From the NCBI RefSeq assembly GCF_030297675.1, contig NZ_AP028142.1, positions 558,001 through 622,000 on the forward strand: a stretch of DNA of 64,000 nt, given 5' to 3'. Shown here one piece after another: positions 1 to 9,585 of the stretch (its first letter is position 1; every line of letters begins with the position of its first letter). A program made the translations under genes and the position numbers. The DNA is from Polynucleobacter sp. HIN11. Its GTDB lineage: Bacteria; Pseudomonadota; Gammaproteobacteria; Burkholderiales; Burkholderiaceae. A model generated the notes under the pieces. That model saw only the letters and a program-made list of their open reading frames with translations, ran no database searches and was not told where the DNA came from.

Positions 1-862
1 ATGCTGGACTACTAGTCTCTAAGTCAAACGTCGCGCCCGCTTCCTCACCCAAGACCCTTTGTAAGATCGGCAAGGTTCTCTCTAAAAAGGGCGCCAAGGT
101 CCAAACCGGATTAATCACCCATACCCCGCTGGACTGGAGCCGCTTCTCACCAACCGAATGAGCAATACGAAGCTCGGCTCTTAGCCATGGTCGTTGGAAT
201 TGCTCAGATAAAGCACGTAAGCGTTTGATGAGTTGCTTGGACTCTGGACGTTGTAAGACGGGATACCAAATCAGATAAGAACCGGTTGCAAATCGGTCTA
301 AGGCCTCATGTAAGCTGGATTCGACCCCCCGGTAATCAGATTTGAGCTCATACGATGGATCCATTAGGATCAAACCCCGACGACTTGGTGGTGGTAGTAA
401 AGACTTTAGGAATGTAAAACCATCGTGTTGGCGTATGTCAATCTGGGAGCGCTTATCAAGGCTTGCAATATTGGTTTCCAAAATACCAATATCACTTGGG
501 TGAAGCTCAAATAATCTAAGGCGATCTTGAGAGCGCAGAAGATGCGCCATGATAAACGGAGAGCCGGGATACAAATCCAACGCCCCTTTGGGATTGAAAT
601 GGACAATCGCTTCTCGATAAGGCTTAAAGTCGGGTTCATCAAACTCAGGGTTTACCCATAGGCGATCGATTCCGCCTTGAGATTCTTGGCTAATTGCCGC
701 ATAGCCATCTCGCAGTGAATAGATACCGGCGCCCGCATGGGTATCAATCAACATTAGCGCCCCATCTTTTTCTTGTAGGTATTGAATACTATGTATCAGT
801 ACCAAGTGTTTTAAAACATCGGCATGATTACCCGCATGAAATGCGTGGCGGTAACTAAACAT
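1..862 (-). CDS. rlmJ: 23S rRNA (adenine(2030)-N6)-methyltransferase, partial
   Basis: Methylates A2030 of 23S rRNA using S-adenosylmethionine (family knowledge). The reading frame is open from an ATG at 862 to base 2 without a stop, so the extreme C-terminus lies outside the window; about 287 residues are present against roughly 280 for E. coli RlmJ, so little is missing. The N-terminus MFSYRHAFHAGNHADVLKH is a strong family signature. A SAM-site segment LIDTHAGAGIY follows at about residue 45-55, and the catalytic D-P-[PS]-Y motif appears as DPSYE near residue 168. The start overlaps the end of the PAP2 gene by 8 bases, suggesting translational coupling. Role is housekeeping ribosome modification. 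Confidence 0.93.
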   Translation of the reverse strand, partial: MFSYRHAFHAGNHADVLKHLVLIHSIQYLQEKDGALMLIDTHAGAGIYSLRDGYAAISQESQGGIDRLWVNPEFDEPDFKPYREAIVHFNPKGALDLYPGSPFIMAHLLRSQDRLRLFELHPSDIGILETNIASLDKRSQIDIRQHDGFTFLKSLLPPPSRRGLILMDPSYELKSDYRGVESSLHEALDRFATGSYLIWYPVLQRPESKQLIKRLRALSEQFQRPWLRAELRIAHSVGEKRLQSSGVWVINPVWTLAPFLERTLPILQRVLGEEAGATFDLETSSPA

Positions 863-1634
863 TGGCCTGCGGCTTATTTTGGCGCATCACAAACGCCAGC
901 AGTGTGATGAGAACAAGAGCGCTACCGAGGTATTGCAAAAGTTGGTTGTGCGGAAAATCCAAAACCGTAGTTTGCAAAATATAGAGCTCCAAGATCCCCG
1001 CTACTGCAATGATCCGAGGAATGAGGCTGGTTGGGGTGAGGTGTTGATACTTCACATGATTCATGAGGCGACTTGCAATTAGCCCACACCAGATACCGAG
1101 TGCGGACCCCACCAAAATATCCCCAGGCCAATGGGCGCCAACGGCGCTGCGTGAGATACCGGTCAGAGAGGCAATCACAAATAACACCAGCAATAAATTA
1201 CGACGTGCTGGACTGGTGGCAAAAAATAAGGCGCTTGCTACCGAGAACACCGTGAGAGTGTGACCAGAGGGCAGCGCATGTTGAATTAAGGGGTTGCCCA
1301 AAATCGTAAAACTGTTCTCTGCTAATACGCCTGCAGGTCTAGGTAAATTAATCAAGGGTTTTAAGATGAGACTAAGGATGGCAGCAAAGCCGCCAGCGAG
1401 CAGAGCAGCACAAAGCTGCCGAGGAGCAATTAAGAGCAGGGGAAAGCATAAGGCAAATACTCCCCAACCATTACCCAAGAATGTAAACCACGCCCATACC
1501 CAGTTTGGTAGGACTTGCGCAGCTTGATTCATCCATAAAAATAGTTCAACTTCGTGGCCACTCAATACCAAGATGATCCAAAGGATGAGTGGCAAAAGTG
1601 GAACTGCCCAGGCACGACCCAGCGATATGGGCAT
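855..1634 (-). CDS. PAP2-family membrane phosphatase
   Basis: Integral membrane phosphatase of the PAP2 superfamily, which removes phosphate from lipid phosphates or undecaprenyl pyrophosphate. Counting from the chosen ATG (259 residues), the three signature blocks are K92-x6-R99-P100, P122-S-G-H125, and S161-R162 with H168 and D172 in the SRSAVGAHWPGD segment. Around six hydrophobic helices surround them. A longer frame begins at 1721, but it would run 85 bases into the upstream glycosyltransferase; the internal ATG at 1634 leaves a 2-base gap and is preferred. With the neighbouring glycosyltransferases and flippase-like gene it probably serves envelope glycolipid synthesis; the exact lipid substrate cannot be read from sequence. 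Confidence 0.85.
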   Translation of the reverse strand: MPISLGRAWAVPLLPLILWIILVLSGHEVELFLWMNQAAQVLPNWVWAWFTFLGNGWGVFALCFPLLLIAPRQLCAALLAGGFAAILSLILKPLINLPRPAGVLAENSFTILGNPLIQHALPSGHTLTVFSVASALFFATSPARRNLLLVLFVIASLTGISRSAVGAHWPGDILVGSALGIWCGLIASRLMNHVKYQHLTPTSLIPRIIAVAGILELYILQTTVLDFPHNQLLQYLGSALVLITLLAFVMRQNKPQANV

Positions 1635-1636
1635 CT

Positions 1637-2893
1637 TTATGACGCGCGGGCGCGATCGGCCGCAGTAATTTGCACAGCTAGCTGATCCATCACCTGAGAC
1701 ACTGAAATGGATTTCATGCACACATTATCCTGACACGGCGTCTTGCGATGGTTGGCGGCACTGACGCACGGTGAGCATGCGAGATTGGCAGTGATCGGAA
1801 TGGAGTTACCGAGCGAACCGTATAGAGCAGGAGTCTCTGGTCCAAATAACACAACGGTATATAACGCGGTAACAGATGAGAAATGCCCAGGACCCGAATC
1901 ATTGGTGACCATCGCATGGGCAAGCGTATAGAGGGCGGGGAGTTCAGAGAAGCGAACATGGCCTGCAAAATTAAGAGCGCGCTTGACGTTGGCCGCCAAG
2001 CGCACACCCTCAACATAGGTATGCTCTGCAGGTGACCCGGTGATTAGGATTAAGTCTTCGGGATAGCGCTGATGAACAGCCATGATTAATTCGGAGAAGC
2101 GTTCAGGAGCCCAACGCCGTTGGGGTAATAAATCACTAGCATTTGGATTAATCAAAATGATGCGCTGCTGGCCCACTTTGAATGGAATGAGGGCTTGCTG
2201 AGCTAAATTCTCAATCCGGATCTGCAAGTTTTGTTTGACACTGGGATCGATGACCGCCTGGGCAAGACGGATCTCATCATCCCCAATCGCAATTTTGCTA
2301 AATGGCAACTCCTCCTGCTCAGCAAAGGCAGCGTATACCAAGGAAATAAAATTCTTGGCAATATGAATATGGGGGTTGTAGTGCACCTTGCGTGTGAGCA
2401 TAGTGCCACGCCATAAACCTTCACCATGAAAAATGTCGTACCCCACCCGCCGTCTTGCGCCGCATAAACCAGTTAATAGAGCAGTAAAGCGTGAGAAAAG
2501 CTCTAAATCGATCACGGTGTCAATACGATGGACGCGGGCTTTGATTAAAAATCCCAAGGTATCAACTGCTAACTTCCAAAGACTTGATGAGTCAATTGTA
2601 AAAATATGCTTTGGGTTCACAGTATTGAGCAAACTCAAGCTTGCCGCATTGCTCTTAAAGATCAAGAAGTAAATCTCAGCACCGTTTGCCTGCGCTTTGC
2701 GCATAGCGGGATCCACCAAAATCGCACTACCCATCTCAGAGAGTTCAATAAACAGCAGTCGCTTGGGTGGGCCTGGTTTTCTGAATGGTTTTACAATCAA
2801 ATCGAATAAAGCCACGATCGGACTGGCAAGGGCACAAAGCGGGACGCCCACCCAGTGATCAATGGTTCGCATTGCGTTAACGCTGATTGCCAT
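1637..2893 (-). CDS. glycosyltransferase family 9 (heptosyltransferase-like)
   Basis: GT9-type glycosyltransferase of 418 residues, related to ADP-heptose:LPS heptosyltransferases. The first 40 residues contain a hydrophobic stretch that may anchor the protein to the inner membrane. The nucleotide-sugar-binding half shows INPNASDLLPQRRWAPERF, then LITGSP, and the family-typical segment VTNDSGPGHFSSV followed by VVLFGPETP. A cysteine-containing C-terminal part (CSPCVSA, CQDNVC) is common in GT9 proteins. It lies 2 bases before the PAP2 gene and in line with a flippase-like and an ArnT-like gene, so it probably adds a sugar to a lipid-linked or LPS-type glycan. Donor and acceptor are unknown. 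Confidence 0.82.
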   Translation of the reverse strand: MAISVNAMRTIDHWVGVPLCALASPIVALFDLIVKPFRKPGPPKRLLFIELSEMGSAILVDPAMRKAQANGAEIYFLIFKSNAASLSLLNTVNPKHIFTIDSSSLWKLAVDTLGFLIKARVHRIDTVIDLELFSRFTALLTGLCGARRRVGYDIFHGEGLWRGTMLTRKVHYNPHIHIAKNFISLVYAAFAEQEELPFSKIAIGDDEIRLAQAVIDPSVKQNLQIRIENLAQQALIPFKVGQQRIILINPNASDLLPQRRWAPERFSELIMAVHQRYPEDLILITGSPAEHTYVEGVRLAANVKRALNFAGHVRFSELPALYTLAHAMVTNDSGPGHFSSVTALYTVVLFGPETPALYGSLGNSIPITANLACSPCVSAANHRKTPCQDNVCMKSISVSQVMDQLAVQITAADRARAS

Positions 2894-2939
2894 TCTATTT
2901 TCCTAACAGTCGAAGACTGTATTTTATGCTGAGCGGGGC

Positions 2940-3953
2940 CTACTTCCGTTTAAGTAGTTGATAAGCACCTGGAAGAACGCATAACAGGGTGATGGCCCCA
3001 TAACTAATTGACCCTAAAACAGTTAACGATGGGCTAACACCCCATAAGGCCAATACCGATGCCAAAGTTGCTTCTCGTAAGCCCCAGCCAGAAATACTAA
3101 TTGGAAGCATTAACAGCAAACTCAAGGCTGGTAACCCGATCATGAGAGCTTCGGTAGGAACATCCGCCCCATAGGCTTTTAAACAGAATCCAAGCGCCAG
3201 AATATTAAAACAATGAACGCCGACAGCAAAAATAGCTTGCCCAATATTGGTTGGCCAAGCAAAGGCAAACCGAATTCCCGGGAGCGCATGGTCTAGGGCA
3301 AAGCGCGCTAAGAGCGAACGAATCATGGTCATCAGCGGTTGATAACTTAAGGCAAAGGCCAATACAACACCGCCACCCATCATGAGTGCCAAAACCCAAT
3401 ACCCTAACTCGGTTCCCCAGGAGGCAAGGGTGGTCCCACCCAATACCAAACCAATGCCGCCCAAGATGTTATTCCCCATAAGCCCGACCATGCGATCCAA
3501 AAGGGTCATGGAAAATCCTAATCGTAATTTTGGGTTCTGCTTTGCAAGGTCCTCGACATGAGAGAGCTCTTTTGTAAGCTCATGTTGTTGACCGAGCTGG
3601 CCGCCACGGGTTAAATGCGTACCAGCAATTGCTCGATAGCTATCGCCCCCTAAAGTGCTCGGTAAGCCTTGATTAATTAAGCCCCCCGAGAAATACAGTC
3701 CAATATATCCCATCAGACTCCCCTGGAAACCTGCTCGTCGCATAAATAATCCCCAACGCAGGCCGCCGCATACAAAGGCGGCAGTGATGCACAGGGCACC
3801 AGCAACCAGCCATTGAGCTTCTAGTTGCAACTCGGATTCAAAGAGAGTTTTCCAATCAATGCCGCTCGTTGCTTTCCATAACAAAGCAATCGATAGAATG
3901 ATCCGAATGGTGGGCCAACTCTTCTTTAGTACGGTTTTCCATGAGGCACTCAT
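2940..3953 (-). CDS. lysylphosphatidylglycerol synthase-type flippase-like membrane protein
   Basis: A 337-residue polytopic membrane protein of the YbhN/UPF0104 type, related to the membrane half of MprF. Seven to eight hydrophobic helices are visible, and the family block GGLINQGLPSTLGGDSYRA sits near residues 90-108 with a further G-rich segment PISISGWGLREAT near the C-terminus. No lysyl-transferase domain is present, so it is not a lipid aminoacylase. Its start overlaps the stop of the ArnT-like gene by four bases (ATGA), indicating an operon. Members of this family are often found beside glycosyltransferases and are thought to move lipids or lipid-linked sugars; that role is inferred here. 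Confidence 0.8.
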   Translation of the reverse strand: MSASWKTVLKKSWPTIRIILSIALLWKATSGIDWKTLFESELQLEAQWLVAGALCITAAFVCGGLRWGLFMRRAGFQGSLMGYIGLYFSGGLINQGLPSTLGGDSYRAIAGTHLTRGGQLGQQHELTKELSHVEDLAKQNPKLRLGFSMTLLDRMVGLMGNNILGGIGLVLGGTTLASWGTELGYWVLALMMGGGVVLAFALSYQPLMTMIRSLLARFALDHALPGIRFAFAWPTNIGQAIFAVGVHCFNILALGFCLKAYGADVPTEALMIGLPALSLLLMLPISISGWGLREATLASVLALWGVSPSLTVLGSISYGAITLLCVLPGAYQLLKRK

Positions 3954-5467
3954 GGGCGTAAGGATAATGCCTCTCGTTGTGGGTTAGCCTTTCCACCCCA
4001 ACCCTGGCAGTAACTAAGTTCAAATTGGCTAAGTGCTTCACCCATATGGCTGATGCTCAGTCGATCCAAGGGGCGGCAGGTCCGAAATTGACCTTCGCCC
4101 ACCGGAGGCTTAAAGGACATTTGCGACCAATTGAGCAAAATGACATTCGATCCCTCGGGCAGTGACCCAAACCATAGATCAAATTGATCAAATCGATCAT
4201 CCAATACAAAAACAGATGTAGGTCTCGCATACCAAGCGACTCGGCTTGCTAAGGTCCAGTTTTGGACAGCAATACCACTTGCCTTGAGTTCTTTAACCAA
4301 GAGATTGGCAAGTGTGGATGCCGAGCGCCAGCCATATAAATCAGCTAGCGGATTTGATTTCATCTGATTGGCAATCGGATAGCCAGCAGTCATTACGAGC
4401 GTTAGTCCGACGACAACCAGCGTCCCTTGTATGGCTAAAAATAAACTAATCAGCCAACGCTTCCCTTGCTCCCACCAAAGTGCAAGCCCAACGCCCGCTA
4501 AAGGGGCTAAGCAAAACCATGCGGGTGTAGTCCAGTGCGGCAAGCCGCCACCTCCGGATAAAGCGGCAAACACTGCAAAGGGTAGGGCAAAGAAAATAAA
4601 TAACACCGCCGGCTTCTTGGAAGGCTGGGCTAATGACGAGCGCAGCATACTCCATGAGCCCAGTAAGGGCAGAAATCCAAAGGCGCCGATTTGGATTCCA
4701 ATAAAGGCAGCCACTCGCCGCCATTGCCAAGTACCCCCGGCACCATGATCAATCTGATATCGAAATGAGATCCAATCATGGGCGGCATTCCACAGAAGTA
4801 CAGGACTAATAAGGACAAGTGCAACCAGAATAGCAATATAAAACCCCGGCTCCCGCAAGGCGCTCCACCGCGGGACGGCCAAGCAAGCAATACTAAATGC
4901 CAGTGCGTATAAAACGGCTGTGTATTTACTCAGTCCAGCCAATCCAAACAACACCCCCAATAGAATCCATTGGCTAAAACGATATTGACCATCCTGGGCA
5001 ATCCACCGCAGAGCCATCCACACAATACCCAGGGCAAGAGGCGTTAATAGGGAGTCAGGCACCAATCCAACTGCCAGTACATGCGGTAGCGGTGCAAAAA
5101 CAATCGCAGCAATTGAAAATAATCCCGCACCTGAGAATGATTGTGGCTCAGATTGCGGATGATAGAGATTCCAGATTTGCTCGGCAATCTGATAGACCAT
5201 CACGCACGAGATGATCCACAGCACAATCGGAATGAGACGCAAAATACCATCAGGCGCATTGATCGCTACCAGTGGCCACTGTATCCACCCCACTAGTGGC
5301 GGGTGATCAAAATAACTCCATGCGAGATGATCTGCATAGAGGGCGTAATGCGCTTCATCAACCGATAGCTCGGTTGTAAAGCCCAATGCCAAATGAATAA
5401 TTGTGCCGAGCGCCACCAGAATAAATGCCCAAGCATAGGGTGTTTGCTTGGTAATTAGCGTCGACAT
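3950..5467 (-). CDS. ArnT-like glycosyltransferase (GT39/PMT_2 family)
   Basis: A 505-residue inner-membrane glycosyltransferase with about eleven hydrophobic segments. The periplasmic loop after the first helix carries the family motif SVDEAHYALYADHLAWSYFDHPPLVGW; the D-E pair and the DHPP are typical of ArnT/PMT enzymes, which use polyprenyl-phosphate sugars. A C-terminal soluble portion of about 140 residues follows the last helix. It overlaps the downstream flippase-like gene by four bases, and it belongs with the GT9 and PAP2 genes in what looks like an envelope-glycan operon. Whether it adds aminoarabinose, mannose or another sugar cannot be decided from sequence. Confidence 0.82.
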   Translation of the reverse strand: MSTLITKQTPYAWAFILVALGTIIHLALGFTTELSVDEAHYALYADHLAWSYFDHPPLVGWIQWPLVAINAPDGILRLIPIVLWIISCVMVYQIAEQIWNLYHPQSEPQSFSGAGLFSIAAIVFAPLPHVLAVGLVPDSLLTPLALGIVWMALRWIAQDGQYRFSQWILLGVLFGLAGLSKYTAVLYALAFSIACLAVPRWSALREPGFYIAILVALVLISPVLLWNAAHDWISFRYQIDHGAGGTWQWRRVAAFIGIQIGAFGFLPLLGSWSMLRSSLAQPSKKPAVLFIFFALPFAVFAALSGGGGLPHWTTPAWFCLAPLAGVGLALWWEQGKRWLISLFLAIQGTLVVVGLTLVMTAGYPIANQMKSNPLADLYGWRSASTLANLLVKELKASGIAVQNWTLASRVAWYARPTSVFVLDDRFDQFDLWFGSLPEGSNVILLNWSQMSFKPPVGEGQFRTCRPLDRLSISHMGEALSQFELSYCQGWGGKANPQREALSLRP

Positions 5468-5473
5468 AAAACG

Positions 5474-6367
5474 TCAGACTTTGTTAGCTATGTAAAGTTG
5501 GTAAAGAGCGTGATAGCCATCTCGTGCCATCCCATCATCGAGCATTAGTTGGTAGAGACGCTTTGCTTGCTCCAAGCCTGGTAAACGAAGCCCCATCTGC
5601 TCCGCAGATTCAACTGCAAGACCAATATCTTTCATAAAGTGCTCAGCCATAAATCCTGGGACAAAGTCGCCTTTAATCATGCGCGGCCCTTGCACATTGA
5701 GCTGGGTGCCGCCTGCCGCACCACTACCAATGACTTTGAGGACCGCCGAGGCATCAAGCCCCGCCGCTTGGGCATAGCGAATGCCCTCACAAACCCCCAT
5801 GATCGTCGAGGCAATCACAATTTGATTGCAGAGTTTGGCATGTTGACCAGATCCAGCTGGACCTAGTAGTGCAATGTTATTGCCCATGCATTGCAAGATA
5901 GGTAAAACACATTCATATGCACTTGGCTCGCCCCCAACCATAATCGAAAGACGCGCATCCCGTGCGCCAATATCACCGCCGGATACTGGCGCGTCCAAAA
6001 CAAAGACTTGGCGCTCAAGAGCAAGTTTTGCAATGCGCACAGCCAATGCTGGACTTGAGGTGGTCATATCGATGGCAATGCAGTTGGGCTTTGCGCCAGC
6101 CAAAATACCATTTGTGCCCAAATAAACTTCTTCAACGTCTTTGGGATAGCCAATAATGGTGATGACCACATCGCACTGACTAGCCAGTTCTTTTGGAGAA
6201 GAATGCCAAATCGCCCCTTGCTCAAGTAATGCAGCTGCCTTCTCAGGAGAGCGGTTAAAAAGATGCAATGGATAGCCTGCCTTTAGTAAGTGCGAAGCCA
6301 TGCTCTTGCCCATGATGCCAGTGCCAATAAAACCAATGGCTGGCAAGGATGCTGTTCTAGAGTTCAT
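5474..6367 (-). CDS. glxR: 2-hydroxy-3-oxopropionate reductase-like beta-hydroxyacid dehydrogenase
   Basis: NAD(P)-dependent beta-hydroxyacid dehydrogenase, 297 residues. The Rossmann motif is GFIGTGIMGKSMASHL at residues 12-27. The substrate-binding block VLDAPVSGGDIGAR and the catalytic-lysine block AGSGQHAKLCNQ are both intact. The sequence fits tartronate semialdehyde (2-hydroxy-3-oxopropionate) reductase best, an enzyme of glyoxylate/glycerate metabolism, but 3-hydroxyisobutyrate dehydrogenases share all these motifs, and no gcl or hyi gene is nearby to settle it. It lies 6 bases downstream of nothing else on its strand except the MFS gene, which ends 10 bases upstream, so the two may be co-transcribed. 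Confidence 0.78.
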   Translation of the reverse strand: MNSRTASLPAIGFIGTGIMGKSMASHLLKAGYPLHLFNRSPEKAAALLEQGAIWHSSPKELASQCDVVITIIGYPKDVEEVYLGTNGILAGAKPNCIAIDMTTSSPALAVRIAKLALERQVFVLDAPVSGGDIGARDARLSIMVGGEPSAYECVLPILQCMGNNIALLGPAGSGQHAKLCNQIVIASTIMGVCEGIRYAQAAGLDASAVLKVIGSGAAGGTQLNVQGPRMIKGDFVPGFMAEHFMKDIGLAVESAEQMGLRLPGLEQAKRLYQLMLDDGMARDGYHALYQLYIANKV

Positions 6368-6376
6368 AGTCTTATT

Positions 6377-7552
6377 TTAAAGGGGCTGGGCTCGCACAGG
6401 TTTGCGCTGAACTCCAAGCCAGATCAGGGCAAGGGCAATGATCGTGAGCGGAACAATCGATCCAAAATTAAGGAGGGTCCAGCCTTGCGTCGTAATTAGA
6501 ACGCCGGAGCTCAATGCAGACAAAGCGGTGGCTAAGAATACAAAGAAATTAATGGCACCCTGGGCCTTATCACGCTCCGAAGGGCGATAAGCCTCTAAGG
6601 CCAGAGTGGTACTGCTCGTAAATAAGAAGTTCCAACCCACCCCTAATAAAAAGAGTGCGGTCAAAAAATGGAAAAAAGAAATGCCTGATAACGCAATCAT
6701 GACGCAGGCGATGTTGAGTACCACTCCCATTCGCAGCACCCACATCACGCCGATACGCTTAATGAGGGCGCCAGTAAAAAATCCAGGAGCAAACATACCA
6801 ATGACATGCCACTCAAGAACCCATGCGGTTTTATCAAAACTAAATTGACAGGCCTCCATCGCTAAGGGTGTAGCCGCCATGAGCAAGTTCATTACACCGT
6901 AGGCGAGTGCAGCAGTTAGAGTGCAAACAATGAATAAAGGCTGGCGCATGATTTCAGAGAGAGGGCGACCGGGCTCTTGGTTGGGATCCACGCGTTTTTC
7001 AGGAAACTGAATCTGACTAATCACTGCGAATGCGATCACAGCAACACCAGCTAAGGTGATATAAGCGCCCGCAAAGGGTTGCATAAACCAATCACGCGTC
7101 CAGCTTGCCATATTGGGCCCTAAAACAGCACCCAAGATCCCCCCAGCTAGCACCCATGAGATCGCTTTCTCTTTAGCCGTTTTATCTGCAAGTTCAGCAG
7201 CAGCAAACCGATAGAGTTGAGCATTGGCGTTATAGAAACCAGCAATGATTGTGCCAAGGTTTAGCAGCCAAAATTGTTTCTCTAAGGTCGCAAAGGCACA
7301 CAAGAGCGACGAGAACAAGGCTACGAGTAAGGCAATCTGGAAGGAGCGCTTTCGACCCAAGCGCTGTTGCACTCTAGCCACGAGAGTGGTTGCCATGGCG
7401 CTACCCACCACATAGGCCATGACTGGCAGTGTTGCCAACCAAGGCTCGGGCGCCAGAGCAAAGCCCACTAAGCCATTAATGGCAATAAAGGTAACGTTAT
7501 TGGTGAGATAGAGCCCTTGTGCCAGGGTCAGAAACCATAGATTTTTATTCAT
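6377..7552 (-). CDS. MFS transporter
   Basis: A 391-residue major facilitator with twelve predicted helices. The loop between helices 2 and 3 carries a degenerate MFS signature (RVQQRLGRKRSFQIALL) and a matching loop follows helix 8 (TGALIKRIGVMWVLRMG). Substrate cannot be predicted; organic acid or drug export are both possible. The gene is divergent from the DUF3047 lipoprotein gene with only about 40 bases between start codons, so the two promoters must overlap. It is probably transcribed with the following GlxR-like gene, 10 bases away. Confidence 0.8.
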   Translation of the reverse strand: MNKNLWFLTLAQGLYLTNNVTFIAINGLVGFALAPEPWLATLPVMAYVVGSAMATTLVARVQQRLGRKRSFQIALLVALFSSLLCAFATLEKQFWLLNLGTIIAGFYNANAQLYRFAAAELADKTAKEKAISWVLAGGILGAVLGPNMASWTRDWFMQPFAGAYITLAGVAVIAFAVISQIQFPEKRVDPNQEPGRPLSEIMRQPLFIVCTLTAALAYGVMNLLMAATPLAMEACQFSFDKTAWVLEWHVIGMFAPGFFTGALIKRIGVMWVLRMGVVLNIACVMIALSGISFFHFLTALFLLGVGWNFLFTSSTTLALEAYRPSERDKAQGAINFFVFLATALSALSSGVLITTQGWTLLNFGSIVPLTIIALALIWLGVQRKPVRAQPL

Positions 7553-7592
7553 TCTGCACGGTCATAAAAGCTCTACGATAATGCATTGCATC

Positions 7593-8399
7593 ATGGTCAA
7601 ATCACTTCCTAAATTGGTTCTTTATTTTCTTCTGAGCATCTTGATGCTGGGATGCACAAGTATGGGACACGATTCCAGTCAGTCTAGCGCAGAAAAATTA
7701 GACCCTTTAGTGCCACGTGAGGATATTAAGAAATTTTCAGCACAGCCTGCCAATGAGCCCCTCAGAGGTTGGAGTTTTTATCGTTTGGCACCCTATAAGA
7801 AAAACACTGCTTATCGCCTCGAAAACTATCAGGGTCGCACGGTACTCAGTGCGAATGCCAAAAAATCAGCCTCAGGGTTAGCGGTAAAACTCAAACCCCG
7901 GCCATCGCAACATCTTTGGCTAGAGTGGGAATGGAAAGCCACCGGTACTTTGGATAAAGCGAATAATTTAGATCGATATGCAGATGATGCACCACTCCGA
8001 ATCCTGGTTGCATTTGATGGTGATCGATCAAAGTTAACTTTGAAAGACAAAATGGTCGGTGAGCTTGCGCAGATCATGAGTGGTCAAGAAATGCCATACG
8101 CCACATTAATGTACATCTGGTCACCCAATGGTCAGCTCAATCAAATCAAGCCAAATTCACATACGAATCGGATCAAGATGATTGCAGTCGATGCCGGCAA
8201 AGAAAATCTCGGGCAATGGCGCAAGCACAGTAGAGACTTAACCGCTGACTATGAAGCAGCTTATGGTTACGCACCAGGGAATTTGATTGGTATTGCGCTG
8301 TTGACTGATACGGATAACACTAACTCAGAGACCAAGGCTTATTATGGGGATATTGAGCTGAAATACAAACCATTCTTAAAGCCTAATTTAAAAAACTAA
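7593..8399 (+). CDS. DUF3047 family lipoprotein
   Basis: A secreted lipoprotein of about 268 residues. The signal peptide ends in a lipobox LMLGC, so the mature protein starts at Cys21 counting from the ATG at 7593. An upstream ATG at 7581 would add four residues; neither has a good ribosome site. The body resembles the DUF3047 family (segments LWLEWEWKATG and RILVAFDGD, and a late block with ALLTDTDNT followed by AYYGDIEL), a beta-rich domain of unknown function. It converges on the Bug-type binding protein gene, with the two stop codons overlapping by four bases. No function can be assigned. Confidence 0.72.
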   Translation: MVKSLPKLVLYFLLSILMLGCTSMGHDSSQSSAEKLDPLVPREDIKKFSAQPANEPLRGWSFYRLAPYKKNTAYRLENYQGRTVLSANAKKSASGLAVKLKPRPSQHLWLEWEWKATGTLDKANNLDRYADDAPLRILVAFDGDRSKLTLKDKMVGELAQIMSGQEMPYATLMYIWSPNGQLNQIKPNSHTNRIKMIAVDAGKENLGQWRKHSRDLTADYEAAYGYAPGNLIGIALLTDTDNTNSETKAYYGDIELKYKPFLKPNLKN

Positions 8400-9370
8400 T
8401 CGATTTTTGCTCCTGCTTGTTTAACAACAACAGCCCACTTTGGTATTTCCTTTTTTAAGAAGGCAGAGAAGTCCTCAGAATTCAAAAAAGCAGGATCAGC
8501 ACCTTGAGAAACCATCTTTTGTTGTATTTCTTTTGATTCCAGCGTTTGTTTAAAGGCATTCGAAAGTTTCAAAACAACGTCAGGTGGTGTGTTCTTTGGC
8601 GCCAAAACTCCATAAAACCCCACAACCTCCAATTTGGCAACCCCAGTTTCATTTACGGTAGGAACATCAGGAAGCGCTGGGTTGCGTTTACTACTAGTTA
8701 CTGCCAGCGCCCGCAGCTTGCCTTGCTTTGCATAATTCGCAGCCTGGGGAATGGATTCAGCCATGAATTGAACTTGCCCAGCCATTAAATCCATAAAAGC
8801 CGGCGCACTCCCACGATACGGAATATGAACCATAAATGTCTTGGTTTCTTGCTTGAGCATTTCGGGGACTAAATGTGAAATACCCCCATTGCCAGCGGAT
8901 CCGTAATTCACCTTTCCAGGATTGCGTCGAATATAGTCTATAAATTCACGAAGCGATTGCGCAGGTACATCATTATTAACAATGAGAGCCAACGGCTGTT
9001 GTGCAGTCCGAGCAATTGGCTGAAAATCTTTGAGAATGTTATAGGGTAGTTGGTTGTAAATGGCTGGATTAATCACCATGGTTCCAGTATTCGCTAACAA
9101 GAGGGTATATCCATCTGCAGGGGCCTGAGCTACAAATTGCGCCCCGACGGTACCGCCAGCTCCAGCTTTGTAATCAATAATGACCGATTGACCTAATGCT
9201 GTTTGAAGGCGATCTGTCAAGAGGCGAATGTGGGCATCAAGGGGCCCTCCAGCAGGAAAACCGATAATGATTTTGATTGGTTTATTGGGAAAAGAGGGAT
9301 TAGCTACCGAGTGCGTTGCTAGGCTGAGCAACGAAATCAGTACGAAAAGCCCATTGCGTAAGAATTTCAT
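8396..9370 (-). CDS. Bug/TctC-family tripartite tricarboxylate transporter substrate-binding protein
   Basis: A periplasmic binding protein of 324 residues with a signal peptide of about 23 residues ending near THSVANP. The family pattern is clear: the start of the mature part reads FPNKPIKIIIGFPAGGPLDAHIRLL, then VIDYKAGAGGTVGAQFVAQAPADGYTLLLANTGTM, and later VPEMLKQ and VPTVNETG. Bug proteins are greatly expanded in Burkholderiales and bind small carboxylates, amides or amino acids. No tctA/tctB membrane genes are nearby, so it is an orphan, which is usual for this family. Ligand unknown. Confidence 0.88.
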   Translation of the reverse strand: MKFLRNGLFVLISLLSLATHSVANPSFPNKPIKIIIGFPAGGPLDAHIRLLTDRLQTALGQSVIIDYKAGAGGTVGAQFVAQAPADGYTLLLANTGTMVINPAIYNQLPYNILKDFQPIARTAQQPLALIVNNDVPAQSLREFIDYIRRNPGKVNYGSAGNGGISHLVPEMLKQETKTFMVHIPYRGSAPAFMDLMAGQVQFMAESIPQAANYAKQGKLRALAVTSSKRNPALPDVPTVNETGVAKLEVVGFYGVLAPKNTPPDVVLKLSNAFKQTLESKEIQQKMVSQGADPAFLNSEDFSAFLKKEIPKWAVVVKQAGAKID

Positions 9371-9585
9371 ATGGCAAGCTTATCAAAACTACCGAATTCA
9401 AGGAGACTTTAGAAGTGAAAAAATCAACGATCCATCCAAACTCTATTTGGGTGCTCTATAGGGCTTAATGATTAATCAGGCCTCAGAAACAGCTCCTCTG
9501 CTTGAATATCAATTGAGGTCTATCATTATGGGATTAGAGTTTATTAGTCCTCAAAAGTGGTTAAAAAGTAAGCAAGGAGACACAA

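Noticed and set aside
406..642. A 78-codon reading frame on the minus strand near the left edge.
   Set aside because: It lies in another frame of the much better supported rlmJ gene, has no recognisable domain and no ribosome site.
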